Of a stretch of 21,684 nt of DNA, positions 1 through 7,969 are shown one piece after another. The stretch lies in NCBI GenBank assembly GCA_016718825.1, contig JADKCL010000062.1:1-21684 (forward strand). Direction: 5' to 3'. The position numbers and the translations under genes are program-made. Under the pieces are notes generated by a model. That model saw only the letters and a program-made list of their open reading frames with translations, ran no database searches and was not told the DNA's origin. Within the stretch, counting starts at the first letter, position 1, and the number at the start of each line of letters is the position of its first letter. This DNA is from Bacteroidota bacterium. GTDB taxonomy: Bacteria > Bacteroidota > Bacteroidia > J057 > JADKCL01.

Positions 1-39
1 ACAGCTATGCTGACATCGCAATTTTGGCCGCTGCAAGTT

Positions 40-3033
40 CTACCGCTTCACAATCTTCCCCTGCTTGCAAATCCCCGCCTCGGTACGCACTTCATACAGG
101 TACAATCCGCTTGCAAGTTGCCCGGTGTTGAGCGTGGTCAAGCCGACAAAGGACTGCTGCAACAATTTCCTGGAGGAGATATCATAGACCAAAATCTCGG
201 CCGGCTCCTCCGTGTTGATGTACACATTGAGCTGATCGGCAAAGGGATTGGGGTAGATTTGAACTTCATAATTGAGCGCGACGGTATTGCTCACGGGCGT
301 GAGGGTGAAAAAGGCCTGGTACAGCGTCGAAGCATTGATGTTTTGCACGATCGAAATATTGGTGTCGGCGGCCGCGAGCACCGCATTCGCACCCCAATAT
401 TCAAAGGTATAGCCGGGGTTGGGAATGGCCGTCATCCGCACGGGATTGCCATCAAAATAGACGCCCGTCCACGGCAAGGAATCGGGGATGATCGTGCTGA
501 TCTTGATTTGGCCGGCCCCCGGGGGAAATACATCCAACGTCACATTCACCTGCCCGTTGAGCGCAAAATTGGCTTCGATATCGTCTCTCACCTGATCCGT
601 GCGAATGCTCAGCTCCGAGAGAAAGGTCTGATGATTGTTCACGAAATCCGCCATTTGCCCGTTGATGTTGTTGGGGTCGCCCCATCTTGCATATTCCTTG
701 GGCATTTCGATCACGGTCTGGTTAAACATCCCGTTGGCAATTGACGACAAGCGGCTGTATTGATAGGAAGTATTCATGAGGTCGGCATGCCGATTGATGA
801 AATAATTCTTGAACCGTGCATTCTGTATCCCCTTCAAAAACACGTTGATGAAGGGATTATTGGGATCCGCACCGAGCACATACGCAATATGGTCATCGTG
901 GGCATTGGAAAAGCCACCCGGATCCATGGATCCTTCCAAGTCAATCACGCAATAGCGCCAGCGGAAACCACTCGTATTGGAGCGGTAAATCTTGATGTTG
1001 TTTTGCGGCCAATCCACATTCCCCGCCCAGGTTTCCGCAATAATGTAGTCGTTGTAATAGGTCATGTCAAAATACCGATCGGCATCGTTCCAGAAACTCG
1101 TGTCGGCCGGATTCAGGCTGTTGAAGGCATTGTAATCCGCATAGAAGGAATCGACCGAACCCTCCAAGGCGCGCAGCGCATAGCCATTCCAGGCGCTCAA
1201 CGACAAGATATCCAGCGAATCCTTGTCGGCATTTTCGATTTGATCAAAATATTCGGCATCAATCTTTTCCCGCAGCTCATACAGCCCGAAATAGGCCCCA
1301 TTGACATACACGGTCACCGGCCGCCATGCCGAATAATAATTGTTGGTTTCCGCTGCCATGCCTTCCAAATGCGCGGCATCCTTGAAGGGGTAGGAAAGGA
1401 AATAATTGCTGCCATTGCGCAGGTAGATTTTGCTGTAAGTTCCCCGCAGCGGACGATTCGGAATGATCGGATAATTCACCGGGCCATCCCCCAAAACCGG
1501 ATCGTCGAGCTCCACGCGAAACGAATGTTGCGGATGCGAGCGGCTGCCACCCAAACCACCGTCGATTTGGATTCCCGCCTGCTGCGAGAATATACGTTGT
1601 TGCGCCGTATCAAAATATTCCACGAAGGCCGCCTTCTCCCAGTCAAATTGCCAATTGTCAAAAATGCCCGTCGCCCCATAGAGATTTTGCGGATCCGTGA
1701 CCACCGACAAGACGGGAGTCACATGACTGACGCCAAACAAATAGGTCGCCACGGCCGCAGGACTTGTGATCGCACTCGCCGAAAAGGCCTTGGCTTTCAA
1801 GACGCCCGAGAAGAAAACCGGAATCGCCCCGCCGGTGTAAAGCTGCGAAGTGATCGTCGGATCGTCGCCATTCGTGGTGTAGCGAATGCTGCTGCCCGGC
1901 CCATTCGGATTGGTCATCGTGACCGAAATGGGCGAATTGAAAAATCCGGAGGGCACCGAAATGACGGGCGGCAAAAGGTAAGTGGAATAGGGCTGCGAGA
2001 AATTGTTGGTCGCCCGCGGGGTCCCGTTCATGAACAGCGTCATCATCACAGCGCCATCGGGAAACAAGCCGATGCTGTTGTCGGGTTGCGCCACATTCAC
2101 AAACAAGGAATGGACCAAGGTTTGATTGGTATCATAGAGGTACACCCTTTCGCCGGCAGTCGAAATCTTGAAATTCGTATGCAAATTGATGTTGGTGTCC
2201 ACCGGTTCGAAGCGCGAGGTCACCTGATTGTAAGCGACCAACTTCATGGAGCAATCGATGTAGTCATACACCGTATTCACGTCCGTGGAGACAACATCGA
2301 ATGCAAGGCTGTTGATATAGCCCGCCGAGAGGCCGGCATTGGTGAGTTCGGCGGCAGGAATCACCATTTGGTTCCTCGCAGACCAGTACCAGTTGCCATA
2401 AGGCGCGGGATAGTCATAAGGCGAATTCTGAAGATTTCCGGTACCCACGGCAATATTGTTCAACTTCATGTTGGGACGCATGGCGGCGGTTCCCCCGTAG
2501 GCTGCGGCACAGGCGGCAGCACTGTAGTCGACCCAAGCGCTGATGCTGGCATTGTAGGCTGTGCTGCTTTGCCTGAAAACGGAATTGGTCGTGTAGCCGG
2601 CGGAAGAATAGGAGCAAATATTCAGCAGCAACGAGGAAACGCCGTCCCAATAGAAGGGGTTGTTCAGGTTGTGGTTGTTCCAGCCGACGAATGGGTTGTA
2701 ATTGGTTTGATAGAGCACATTCTTAAATCCCGTGACGGGCTTGCGGTCCTTGCCGCTGCAGAAAATGACCTTGTATTCCCCCGGATTCAAGTTCACGTTG
2801 GGAAAGGTCCATTGGGTCGGATCGTTGGGGTCGTCGGTCAAGCTGTAATTCAGCAACCGCACCGTGTCGATGCCGGCATTGTAAAGTTCGATCCAATCGG
2901 GGAACTCCCCATCTTCGTCCGCGACCGCGGAGTAGTTGCGATTGGACCCTTCGTTGATGTAAACCTGCCCAAAAGCCAACTGGAAGGCAAAACAACAAAC
3001 AAAACACAGGACCTTGCTGTACAGACTTTTCAT
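40..3033 (-). CDS. T9SS-exported lamin-tail / CotH-domain protein
   Basis: 997-residue secreted protein. Residues 1-22 form a signal peptide ending AFG-Q. Residues ~24-110 resemble a lamin-tail domain (INEGSN, DWIELYN, LTDDP, W.FP). Residues ~350-430 resemble a chitobiase/hexosaminidase C-terminal-type module (SIRYTTNGDDPT). Residues ~440-780 match a CotH kinase-like domain (SRSHPQHSFRVEL, VYVNGAYFGLYELREKID, WRYCVIDLEG). Residues ~924-997 are a T9SS type A sorting domain (YPNPF, VYDISSRKLL, LASGLYLYEVR). CotH was described in Bacillus as an atypical spore-coat kinase; the T9SS versions are mostly uncharacterised surface proteins. The usual CotH acidic DxD appears here as D-L-E (residue ~697), so kinase activity is uncertain. 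The ATG is chosen because the signal peptide follows immediately. No clear ribosome binding site is seen. A weak TAnnTTTG-like word (TACCTTGC, 3096-3103 on the minus strand) lies about 65 bp upstream. The gene appears monocistronic. Confidence 0.9.
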   Translation of the reverse strand: MKSLYSKVLCFVCCFAFQLAFGQVYINEGSNRNYSAVADEDGEFPDWIELYNAGIDTVRLLNYSLTDDPNDPTQWTFPNVNLNPGEYKVIFCSGKDRKPVTGFKNVLYQTNYNPFVGWNNHNLNNPFYWDGVSSLLLNICSYSSAGYTTNSVFRQSSTAYNASISAWVDYSAAACAAAYGGTAAMRPNMKLNNIAVGTGNLQNSPYDYPAPYGNWYWSARNQMVIPAAELTNAGLSAGYINSLAFDVVSTDVNTVYDYIDCSMKLVAYNQVTSRFEPVDTNINLHTNFKISTAGERVYLYDTNQTLVHSLFVNVAQPDNSIGLFPDGAVMMTLFMNGTPRATNNFSQPYSTYLLPPVISVPSGFFNSPISVTMTNPNGPGSSIRYTTNGDDPTITSQLYTGGAIPVFFSGVLKAKAFSASAITSPAAVATYLFGVSHVTPVLSVVTDPQNLYGATGIFDNWQFDWEKAAFVEYFDTAQQRIFSQQAGIQIDGGLGGSRSHPQHSFRVELDDPVLGDGPVNYPIIPNRPLRGTYSKIYLRNGSNYFLSYPFKDAAHLEGMAAETNNYYSAWRPVTVYVNGAYFGLYELREKIDAEYFDQIENADKDSLDILSLSAWNGYALRALEGSVDSFYADYNAFNSLNPADTSFWNDADRYFDMTYYNDYIIAETWAGNVDWPQNNIKIYRSNTSGFRWRYCVIDLEGSMDPGGFSNAHDDHIAYVLGADPNNPFINVFLKGIQNARFKNYFINRHADLMNTSYQYSRLSSIANGMFNQTVIEMPKEYARWGDPNNINGQMADFVNNHQTFLSELSIRTDQVRDDIEANFALNGQVNVTLDVFPPGAGQIKISTIIPDSLPWTGVYFDGNPVRMTAIPNPGYTFEYWGANAVLAAADTNISIVQNINASTLYQAFFTLTPVSNTVALNYEVQIYPNPFADQLNVYINTEEPAEILVYDISSRKLLQQSFVGLTTLNTGQLASGLYLYEVRTEAGICKQGKIVKR

Positions 3034-3356
3034 CGTGAACCGGATTTTTTCAATTGCAACACAGTGGATCGACGGAGGCTGTTGACCTCGCTAGGGCAAG
3101 GTAACGAAAAAAGGGATTGCTGCGGGCAGGACTGCGCGAAGTGTCGCGCTGGCGATGGCTGGGGTTGCGCGGGCTGGTGGATTGCTGGGTTCTGGCCGAA
3201 TGGTGGACGTTGCTCTTTGAGGACAATGGGTTTTGCTATGCGAGCTGTCCCGAATTGCATTTCGTATGGTATTTATTTTATGCCTACTCGACCTCTCCCA
3301 GTGAATTTTTCAAATTAAATCAAGGAGTCACCTCTATAAGCTGTTCGCGGTACCAA
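3034..3356. other. intergenic region without a supported gene
   Basis: This holds the leader and probable promoter of the minus-strand CotH gene. A short plus-strand reading frame (3117-3374) is rich in Trp and Leu but resembles no family I know. It runs into the repeat array and has no ribosome binding site, so it is not called. Nothing else is recognised. Confidence 0.4.
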
Positions 3357-3963
3357 TCCGCCGCGGCGGAATGATCTGTGGATAGCCCCCAGTGAAACTG
3401 GGGGTAGCAAGCATCCCCCAAAGTTTCAACCCCGAAGGGGTTGATCTGTGGATAGCCCCCAGTGAAACTGGGGGTAGCAAGCATCCCCCAAAGTTTCAAC
3501 CCCGAAGGGGTTGATCTGTGGATAGCCCCCAGTGAAACTGGGGTAGCAAGCATCCCCAAGTTCAACGCCGAAGGGTTGATCTGTGGATAGCCCCAGTGAA
3601 ATCTGGGGGAGCAACCAAGTTTCCAACCCCGAAGGGGTTGATCTGTGGATAGCCCCCAGTGAAACTAGGGGTAGCAAGCATCCCCCAAAGTACCAACCCC
3701 GAAGGGGTTGATTTGTGGATAGCTCCCAGTGAAACTGGGGCGCAAGTATCCCCAAAGTTTCAACCCCGAAGGGTTGATCTGGATACCCAGGAACTGGGGG
3801 CGCAGTTTCAACCGAAGGGGTTGATCTGTGGATAGCCCCCAATGAAACTGGGGGTAGCAAGTATCCCCCAAAGTTTCAACCCCGAAGGGGTTGATCTGTG
3901 GATAGCCCCCAGTGAAACTGGGGGTAGCAAGCATCCCCCAAAGTTTCAATCCGCCGCGGCGGA
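3357..3963 (+). repeat. Tandem array of nine ~70-bp double-hairpin units (REP/BIME-like)
   Basis: Units start near 3373, 3443, 3513, 3578, 3640, 3710, 3776, 3823 and 3893. Five of the nine are 70 bp; the others are shortened to 65, 62, 66 and 47 bp by small deletions. Each unit begins GATCTGTGGATAG and holds two hairpins with GAA triloops: an 8-bp stem (CCCCCAGT-GAA-ACTGGGGG) and a 6-bp stem (AACCCC-GAA-GGGGTT). The first unit is preceded, and the last is ended, by a different palindrome, TCCGCCGCGGCGGA (3357-3370 and 3950-3963), in place of the 6-bp hairpin. The array lies ~275 bp upstream of a Y1 transposase gene and is probably the substrate or product of that family. Frames across it are open only because of the periodicity and are not genes. 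Confidence 0.9.
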
Positions 3964-4238
3964 GTTGACTATGAGACATATTAGATAGAAATATGCTCAT
4001 TATTCAATCGTGTTAAGACTGATTGGATGACATTTTGGATTGTCCATCACAACCATTTCTTAAAAAGTTGTTTTTTTCACAAACAAATTTGCATTTTTGC
4101 CATCCATCCGAGACATTTGCCAAATAAGCAGGCAATTAGCCACTAAATGGGTCTTGATTCCTACAAATAAACGCATTAAATGATGATGCGTCGAGTTTGG
4201 CGCTTAAGAATTGTAAGCAAGATTATGAGGAGGTTGAA

Positions 4239-4680
4239 ATGAGTTATAGACAGATTTATTATCAAATCGTTTTCAGCACACATCAGCGCAAGCCAACAAT
4301 TGCGGAGGCGCATTGCGAGGAATTGTACCGTGATGTTTGGAAAATTGTGAAGGATCATAATTGTAAGCTCCATCGCGTCAATGGCACCGAAGACCATATC
4401 CACATTTTTTGTGATTTGCATCCGAGCATCGCCTTGGCAGATTTTGTCAAGGATCTCAAGGTCAAAAGCAGCCTTTGGATGAAACGTTGTGGAAAATTTC
4501 CATTCTTCAACGGATGGCAAGAAGGTTATGGTGGATTTACATATAATTTCCGTGACCGTGATATGATCATCAGTATGTGAAAACCAGAAGGAACACCATA
4601 AGAAGGAGAGTTCTTACGACGAATTCAAACGGTTGTTGAGTGAAAATGGGATTGCGTTTGATGAGAAGTATTTGTTGTGA
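4239..4680 (+). pseudogene. IS200-like Y1 (REP-associated, RAYT-type) transposase, frame disrupted
   Basis: The start ATG at 4239 follows a clear Shine-Dalgarno (GAGGAGG, 7 bases upstream), giving MSYRQIYYQIVFSTH. The HUH metal-binding motif is visible (EDHIHIFCDLHPS), then a WQEGYGGFTYNF segment typical of TnpA/RAYT proteins. In frame, the protein stops at 4580 after ...MIISM. The expected remainder (Y-V-K-N-Q-K-E-H-H-K-K and ...GIAFDEKYLL) is present up to a stop at 4678-4680 but in a shifted frame. Two missing bases near 4573-4586 would restore it: one T before TATGTG and one A in the run AAAA. The break falls on the Tyr-x-x-x-Gln segment that carries the nucleophilic tyrosine. The intact product would be about 147 residues, the normal family size. 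Single-strand transposases of this kind act on hairpins such as those flanking the gene. The AT-rich 3964-4238 leader holds no other gene. Confidence 0.85.
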
Positions 4681-4713
4681 AGATGAAGGGCATAAATTTA
4701 CTTTGTTAATTGT

Positions 4714-4797
4714 CAACCCCTTCGGGGTTGGGATCTAGGAGGATCGCCTACCCCGGGCTTTGCCCGGGGCTATCCACAGTTCAAGCCCTTCGGGCTT
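4714..4797 (-). repeat. Divergent inverted copy of the double-hairpin repeat, right of the transposase
   Basis: Read on the minus strand, the order is an AAGCCC-GAA-GGGCTT hairpin (4783-4797), then the conserved link CTGTGGATAG, then an 8-bp stem CCCCGGGC-AAA-GCCCGGGG (4751-4769), then GGTAG, and finally AACCCC-GAA-GGGGTT (centre ~4722). Order, stem lengths and triloops match the left array, but both stem sequences differ by paired changes. It begins ~34 bp after the transposase remnant and is oriented opposite to the left array, so the gene sits between inverted repeats. Confidence 0.85.
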
Positions 4798-4855
4798 GGA
4801 AGGTAGAATCCTGCCCAATTCTGGTTTTACTGGTCAAGGTCCCGATAGGCATAAT

Positions 4856-5308
4856 TTATTCTATTGTTTTGGTGTCAAACACTATCGTTGTTTCAAATTT
4901 GAAGAATTCGTTCTTAGCCACTCTTTCGAATTCAAAGTCAATTAGCAATTCACCCACTACGGCATAGCTGTTTGTAGATATTCTCTTCCAATTCATTGCA
5001 ATAATATTACAAGGATTGTGGGCACAACCTAAATAAATTGAGACCTCAATTCCGTCTTCCGGAGTGCTTTTCAAGGACAGGTTGTCCAAATTGTCAGGGT
5101 CAGACAAGTTTAAATTGAGCCATTCCATTACAATTATTGTTTCCAACGGTTTCTCTTCATAGTCTAATCCTGAATTGAAAGGTTTTAATGGTATATACAC
5201 GCGATGAAACAGCGTTCGTTGAAGACCGGTAAACTCGTTTTCGAACCAGTATTTCTCAGCCGTTCCCTTTTCGGCTTCTGTTTTCAACTGTAGGTTAATG
5301 GTTTCCAT
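4856..5308 (-). CDS. hypothetical protein, 150 aa
   Basis: Soluble acidic protein with no signal peptide or membrane segment, beginning METINLQLKTEAEKGTAEKYW. I do not recognise the family. Predicted strand-rich stretches (TIIVMEWLNLNL, GIEVSIYLGCAHN, VGELLIDFEFERV, FKFETTIVFD) suggest a beta or alpha/beta fold of the size common among immunity or accessory proteins, but no toxin partner is visible. The ATG at 5306-5308 is the first in frame and gives a compact product; no strong ribosome binding site is seen. A dispersed ~70-bp repeat lies just upstream (5384-5460). Codon use is more AT-rich than in the large neighbours, which fits an acquired gene. Confidence 0.6.
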   Translation of the reverse strand: METINLQLKTEAEKGTAEKYWFENEFTGLQRTLFHRVYIPLKPFNSGLDYEEKPLETIIVMEWLNLNLSDPDNLDNLSLKSTPEDGIEVSIYLGCAHNPCNIIAMNWKRISTNSYAVVGELLIDFEFERVAKNEFFKFETTIVFDTKTIE

Positions 5309-5383
5309 TTTATTTTAGGCAAATCAGCCAGATTAGTGCCACTTTGCCTTTCCCTTATTCCAACCCCAACTTCCCCAACCTTC

Positions 5384-5460
5384 CGAGAAATCCAAGCAAA
5401 TTCGCCTACCGAATCAACGTTGAAGGATTCACTCCAGGTTGCCCACATGCGGCCACCGAG
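5384..5460. repeat. Copy A of a dispersed ~70-bp sequence
   Basis: The core reads CGAGAAAT..AAGC, then AAATTCGCCTACCGAATC, followed at similar spacing by GTTGCCCACATGCG. A second copy lies at 6598-6672 with near-identical core and more divergent tail. This copy sits about 75 bp upstream of the start of the minus-strand 150-aa gene. The rest of 5309-5579 shows no gene. Confidence 0.65.
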
Positions 5461-5579
5461 TGAAAAGCCAAAGCCACCGGTGCTTTCGAGACTCTTCTAC
5501 CGCCCAGATGCCTGCAAATACACATAAGGACAGCGTAAATGTCGAATCGCAAAGGATTGAAATGCAATCTTGAACCAAG

Positions 5580-6146
5580 CTACCTTTTCGTCCATTCTAT
5601 TGCAATAAAATTGGTGCAATCATTTTTCATCTCGTCTGTCCAGTCAATGAATATTGCAGATCCTCCATTTCTAACAGTGTCCTTAACCAATTGATAAGTT
5701 TCCCAGGCTCCTTGTGGGTCCTGTCCAACCAAGTCAAACACAATGTCCGTTGTCTTAGATAGCGTGGAATACAAGCTAAGTAGCCTTCTAGGATTACCTG
5801 CAAGTGTATTTACTTTGGTCCCATTGGAAATCCAGTCAATGTCATATATTTTCGTCGCAAAGTTGCTATTTGAATTCGCATTTCGATTCAAGTATTCCCC
5901 AACGGTCACAGGATAAAATAATCGCCTAAGTCTCGACTCTTTAAAGTGTTCCACAAAGGTCATCGGTCGGAAAATATTGACATTTGCATTTCTCTTTTTC
6001 CCAGTTAAGATGTCAACCAACTCAGTTTTTAAGGCATCAAAATGTGCTCCGCCATAAAGACAAATTACAATTAGTTCTCCGCCCCTCAATTCAAATGGTG
6101 GGATGAAGTATTCTCCGATTTGTATTCCTTTGCTTTCGACTATCAT
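5580..6146 (-). CDS. Degenerate ABC-ATPase-like protein, 188 aa (putative)
   Basis: I cannot assign a named family, but the layout resembles a short ABC-type nucleotide-binding domain. Residues 7-50 read like the first strands and P-loop region (GIQIGEYFIPPFELRGGELI, then CLYGGAHFDALKTELVDILTGKK). The Walker A glycine/lysine pattern GxxGxGKS/T is absent. Residues 118-146 resemble the signature-helix, Walker B and D-loop order (NPRRLLSLYSTL, IVFDLVGQDPQG), as in hhhhDEPTxGLDPxG, but the LSGGQ signature and the Walker B glutamate are missing. A final strand AIFIDW (164-169) sits where the switch strand would be. It probably does not hydrolyse ATP normally. No membrane partner is nearby. The ATG at 6144-6146 is the first in frame. 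The ABC likeness is inference from motif order only. Confidence 0.6.
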   Translation of the reverse strand: MIVESKGIQIGEYFIPPFELRGGELIVICLYGGAHFDALKTELVDILTGKKRNANVNIFRPMTFVEHFKESRLRRLFYPVTVGEYLNRNANSNSNFATKIYDIDWISNGTKVNTLAGNPRRLLSLYSTLSKTTDIVFDLVGQDPQGAWETYQLVKDTVRNGGSAIFIDWTDEMKNDCTNFIAIEWTKR

Positions 6147-6266
6147 TCTGAAGTACGATATTGCTTACAACATCTCTTGATGCGGCGGTGCGATTTTCAA
6201 GCAGGACCTATCCCCAAAACGAGAAGGTGGAATGAAGATAACACTTCGAGATTACAAAGCACCCAT

Positions 6267-6539
6267 TCATTTGTCAAATATTTTCTCGAAAATGTGAGGC
6301 GTAATATTTAGAACTAACTTTTCCGTCCTCGGGTCAATGTAAATTACACAAAGTTGCGCCTTTTCTCCACGGACTACCCAAGATTGGTACCTTACCATGT
6401 GCATTGGCAATATTTGGCCATCAGGCATTTCCATGTCTTGCATTATTCCAGTATAGCAAACCGCATCTTCCACGACGGGAGTACCCTGTTTGGTGAGATA
6501 CTTCCGAACCTTTTCTTCTAATGTGTCTTTAATTGTCAT
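6267..6539 (-). CDS. hypothetical protein, 90 aa
   Basis: Small soluble protein: MTIKDTLEEKVRKYLTKQGT, then a strand-rich half (MHMVRYQSWV, AQLCVIYIDP, KLVLNITPHIFEKIFDK). The ATG at 6537-6539 is chosen because AAGGA sits just upstream; the longer open frame to 6689 runs through a dispersed repeat and into the end of the transporter gene. No family is recognised. It follows the NRAMP gene by 139 bp on the same strand and could be cotranscribed, but nothing links it functionally. The divergently placed gap 6147-6266 shows nothing. Confidence 0.6.
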   Translation of the reverse strand: MTIKDTLEEKVRKYLTKQGTPVVEDAVCYTGIMQDMEMPDGQILPMHMVRYQSWVVRGEKAQLCVIYIDPRTEKLVLNITPHIFEKIFDK

Positions 6540-6597
6540 ATTCCTTATTTTGGCATGGGAATTTTTCCGAAACTCTAGATCGAATTCGTAAATCCTT

Positions 6598-6672
6598 GCG
6601 AGAAATGCAAGCAAAATTCGCCTACCGAATCCATTCCACGGGTAACCCCAAGGCTGCCCAAATGCGCAACCC
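6598..6672. repeat. Copy B of the dispersed ~70-bp sequence
   Basis: Same core as the copy at 5384-5460 (CGAGAAAT..AAGC, then AAAATTCGCCTACCGAATC, then GGCTGCCCAAATGCG), in the same orientation. It lies ~60 bp upstream of the 90-aa gene and just after the transporter stop. One A in the core differs between the copies, so any ancestral frame is not kept. Confidence 0.65.
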
Positions 6673-6678
6673 CAGCGA

Positions 6679-7947
6679 TCACCCTGCAAACTGCAGATAG
6701 ATCAAGGCCACGGCAGCCACCGTCATGATGATCAAGGCTGTAAATCCGAGAATGTTGGACAGGATGCCATTGACATTGTCTCCCATGATTTTTTTGTTGT
6801 TGGAAATATGCAGGATGATCGCAATCAAAACCGGGGCAGTCATTCCATACAGGATCGCGGTATAAATCAAGGACTGAATCGGCGTGATGCCGACGTAATT
6901 CAGGGACAAACCCAAAGCCAATGAAATCGCAATGATGGTATAAAAGCCCTTGGCTTGGTGAAATTTCTTGTCCAGCCCCTGTTCCCAGCCAAAGGTTTCG
7001 GCAAAAATATAGGACAACGATCCGCTCAAAACCGGAATGGCAATCAGTCCCGTACCGATGACACCGACCGCAAACAGCAAATAGGCGAGGTCGCCTGCCA
7101 AGGGCCTCAAGGCCATCGCAGCCTGTTCCACCGTGTCAATTTGGTGAATGCCCCCCTTGAACAACACCGTTCCCGTGGTCAAAATGATGAAATACATCAC
7201 AAATCCAGAAACCGTCATCCCAAAATCCACATCCTTGTTCATCGCGTTGATGATCTTTTTATTGACCATCAAATGCTTGCGCTTATTTTTCATTTCCTCG
7301 ACTTCCACCGAGGCTTGCCAGAAAAAAAGATACGGCGAAATCGTGGTCCCCAAGATGCCAACAATCACCGAAATAAATCCCTTGTCAAATTTGATCGTGG
7401 GAATGAACGTCGATTTGAGAATTTCGACAAAGTCTTGCTTGTACAAAAACGGCACCACAAAATAGACCAGCATCACAATGCATAAATACTTCAGAATGGA
7501 GGCGATTTTCTGGTAGGGCAGGTAAATGATCAGCACAAGAAGCAGCAGGGTAAAGATTACGCTGAAGTAATTGGCATCGACCGAGGGTACAAGCAGATTG
7601 CCCACGGCGCCCATGCCGGCGATGTCAGCACCGATGTTCAGGACGATGGCCGGAAAACTGAACAGCAACATCAAGTACAAAACCGGTCGCGGATAATGCT
7701 TTTTCAGGGTGCCGGTGAGCCCCTGCGAGGTCACCAAGCCGATACGCGCACACATCTGCTGAATGGCTGCCATGAGCGGAAAGGCCACAATGGCCGTCCA
7801 CAACGTCGAGAGTCCGTAGGCGGCGCCCGCTTGCGAATAGGTGGCAATGCCCGAGGGGTCATCATCACTTGCGCCCGTGACGAGTCCGGGACCGAGTTTC
7901 TTCCACCGACCGAGAAGTTTGGACGTAAACGATTTCATATTCTTCAT
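6679..7947 (-). CDS. NRAMP-superfamily divalent metal transporter (non-canonical metal site)
   Basis: 422-residue inner-membrane protein with about eleven hydrophobic segments, the usual SLC11 topology and length. Helix 1 reads GPGLVTGASDDDPSGIATYS (residues 18-37), where classical MntH has DPGN; here it is D30-P-S-G. Helix 6 reads GTTISPYLFFWQA (residues 200-212), where MntH has a MPHN-type motif whose methionine contacts Mn2+ or Fe2+; no methionine is present. Classical NRAMPs are proton-coupled Mn2+/Fe2+ importers. The changes place this protein in a divergent branch, reminiscent of NRAMP-related transporters reported to carry Mg2+, so the substrate is open. ATGs exist at 7945 and 7936, the first giving MKNMKSF. 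No metal-responsive regulator lies nearby. Confidence 0.85.
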   Translation of the reverse strand: MKNMKSFTSKLLGRWKKLGPGLVTGASDDDPSGIATYSQAGAAYGLSTLWTAIVAFPLMAAIQQMCARIGLVTSQGLTGTLKKHYPRPVLYLMLLFSFPAIVLNIGADIAGMGAVGNLLVPSVDANYFSVIFTLLLLVLIIYLPYQKIASILKYLCIVMLVYFVVPFLYKQDFVEILKSTFIPTIKFDKGFISVIVGILGTTISPYLFFWQASVEVEEMKNKRKHLMVNKKIINAMNKDVDFGMTVSGFVMYFIILTTGTVLFKGGIHQIDTVEQAAMALRPLAGDLAYLLFAVGVIGTGLIAIPVLSGSLSYIFAETFGWEQGLDKKFHQAKGFYTIIAISLALGLSLNYVGITPIQSLIYTAILYGMTAPVLIAIILHISNNKKIMGDNVNGILSNILGFTALIIMTVAAVALIYLQFAG

Positions 7948-7953
7948 TGCAAG

Positions 7954-7969
7954 TCACGCACTTACGTGA
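7954..7969. promoter_or_regulatory. Inverted repeat upstream of the NRAMP start
   Basis: TCACG-CACTTA-CGTGA, a 5-bp perfect inverted repeat 6-21 bp upstream of the transporter ATG. It could be an operator or a leader hairpin; its small size makes chance possible. The rest of the 301-bp gap to the photolyase stop (7948-8248) shows no gene. Confidence 0.25.

Noticed and set aside
3241..3275. 14-base match TTGCATTTCGTATG also present near 13443
   Set aside because: One 14-mer shared within ~21 kb is expected by chance, and the flanks do not match.
760..3318. Plus-strand open frame of 852 codons opposite the CotH gene
   Set aside because: Antisense shadow: the minus frame has signal peptide, known domains and sorting tail, while this one is a low-complexity Ile/Gly/Arg/His-rich translation with no family match.
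3117..3374. Plus-strand 85-codon frame rich in Trp and Leu
   Set aside because: Ends inside the repeat array, no ribosome binding site, no recognised family; a real small gene cannot be excluded.
3357..3963. CRISPR array
   Set aside because: Units are whole tandem repeats without unique spacers, and no cas gene is present.
3320..4000. Minus-strand frames through the repeat array giving repeated STDQPFGVETLG-like peptides
   Set aside because: Periodic translation of non-coding hairpin repeats, with lengths broken by indels in the units.
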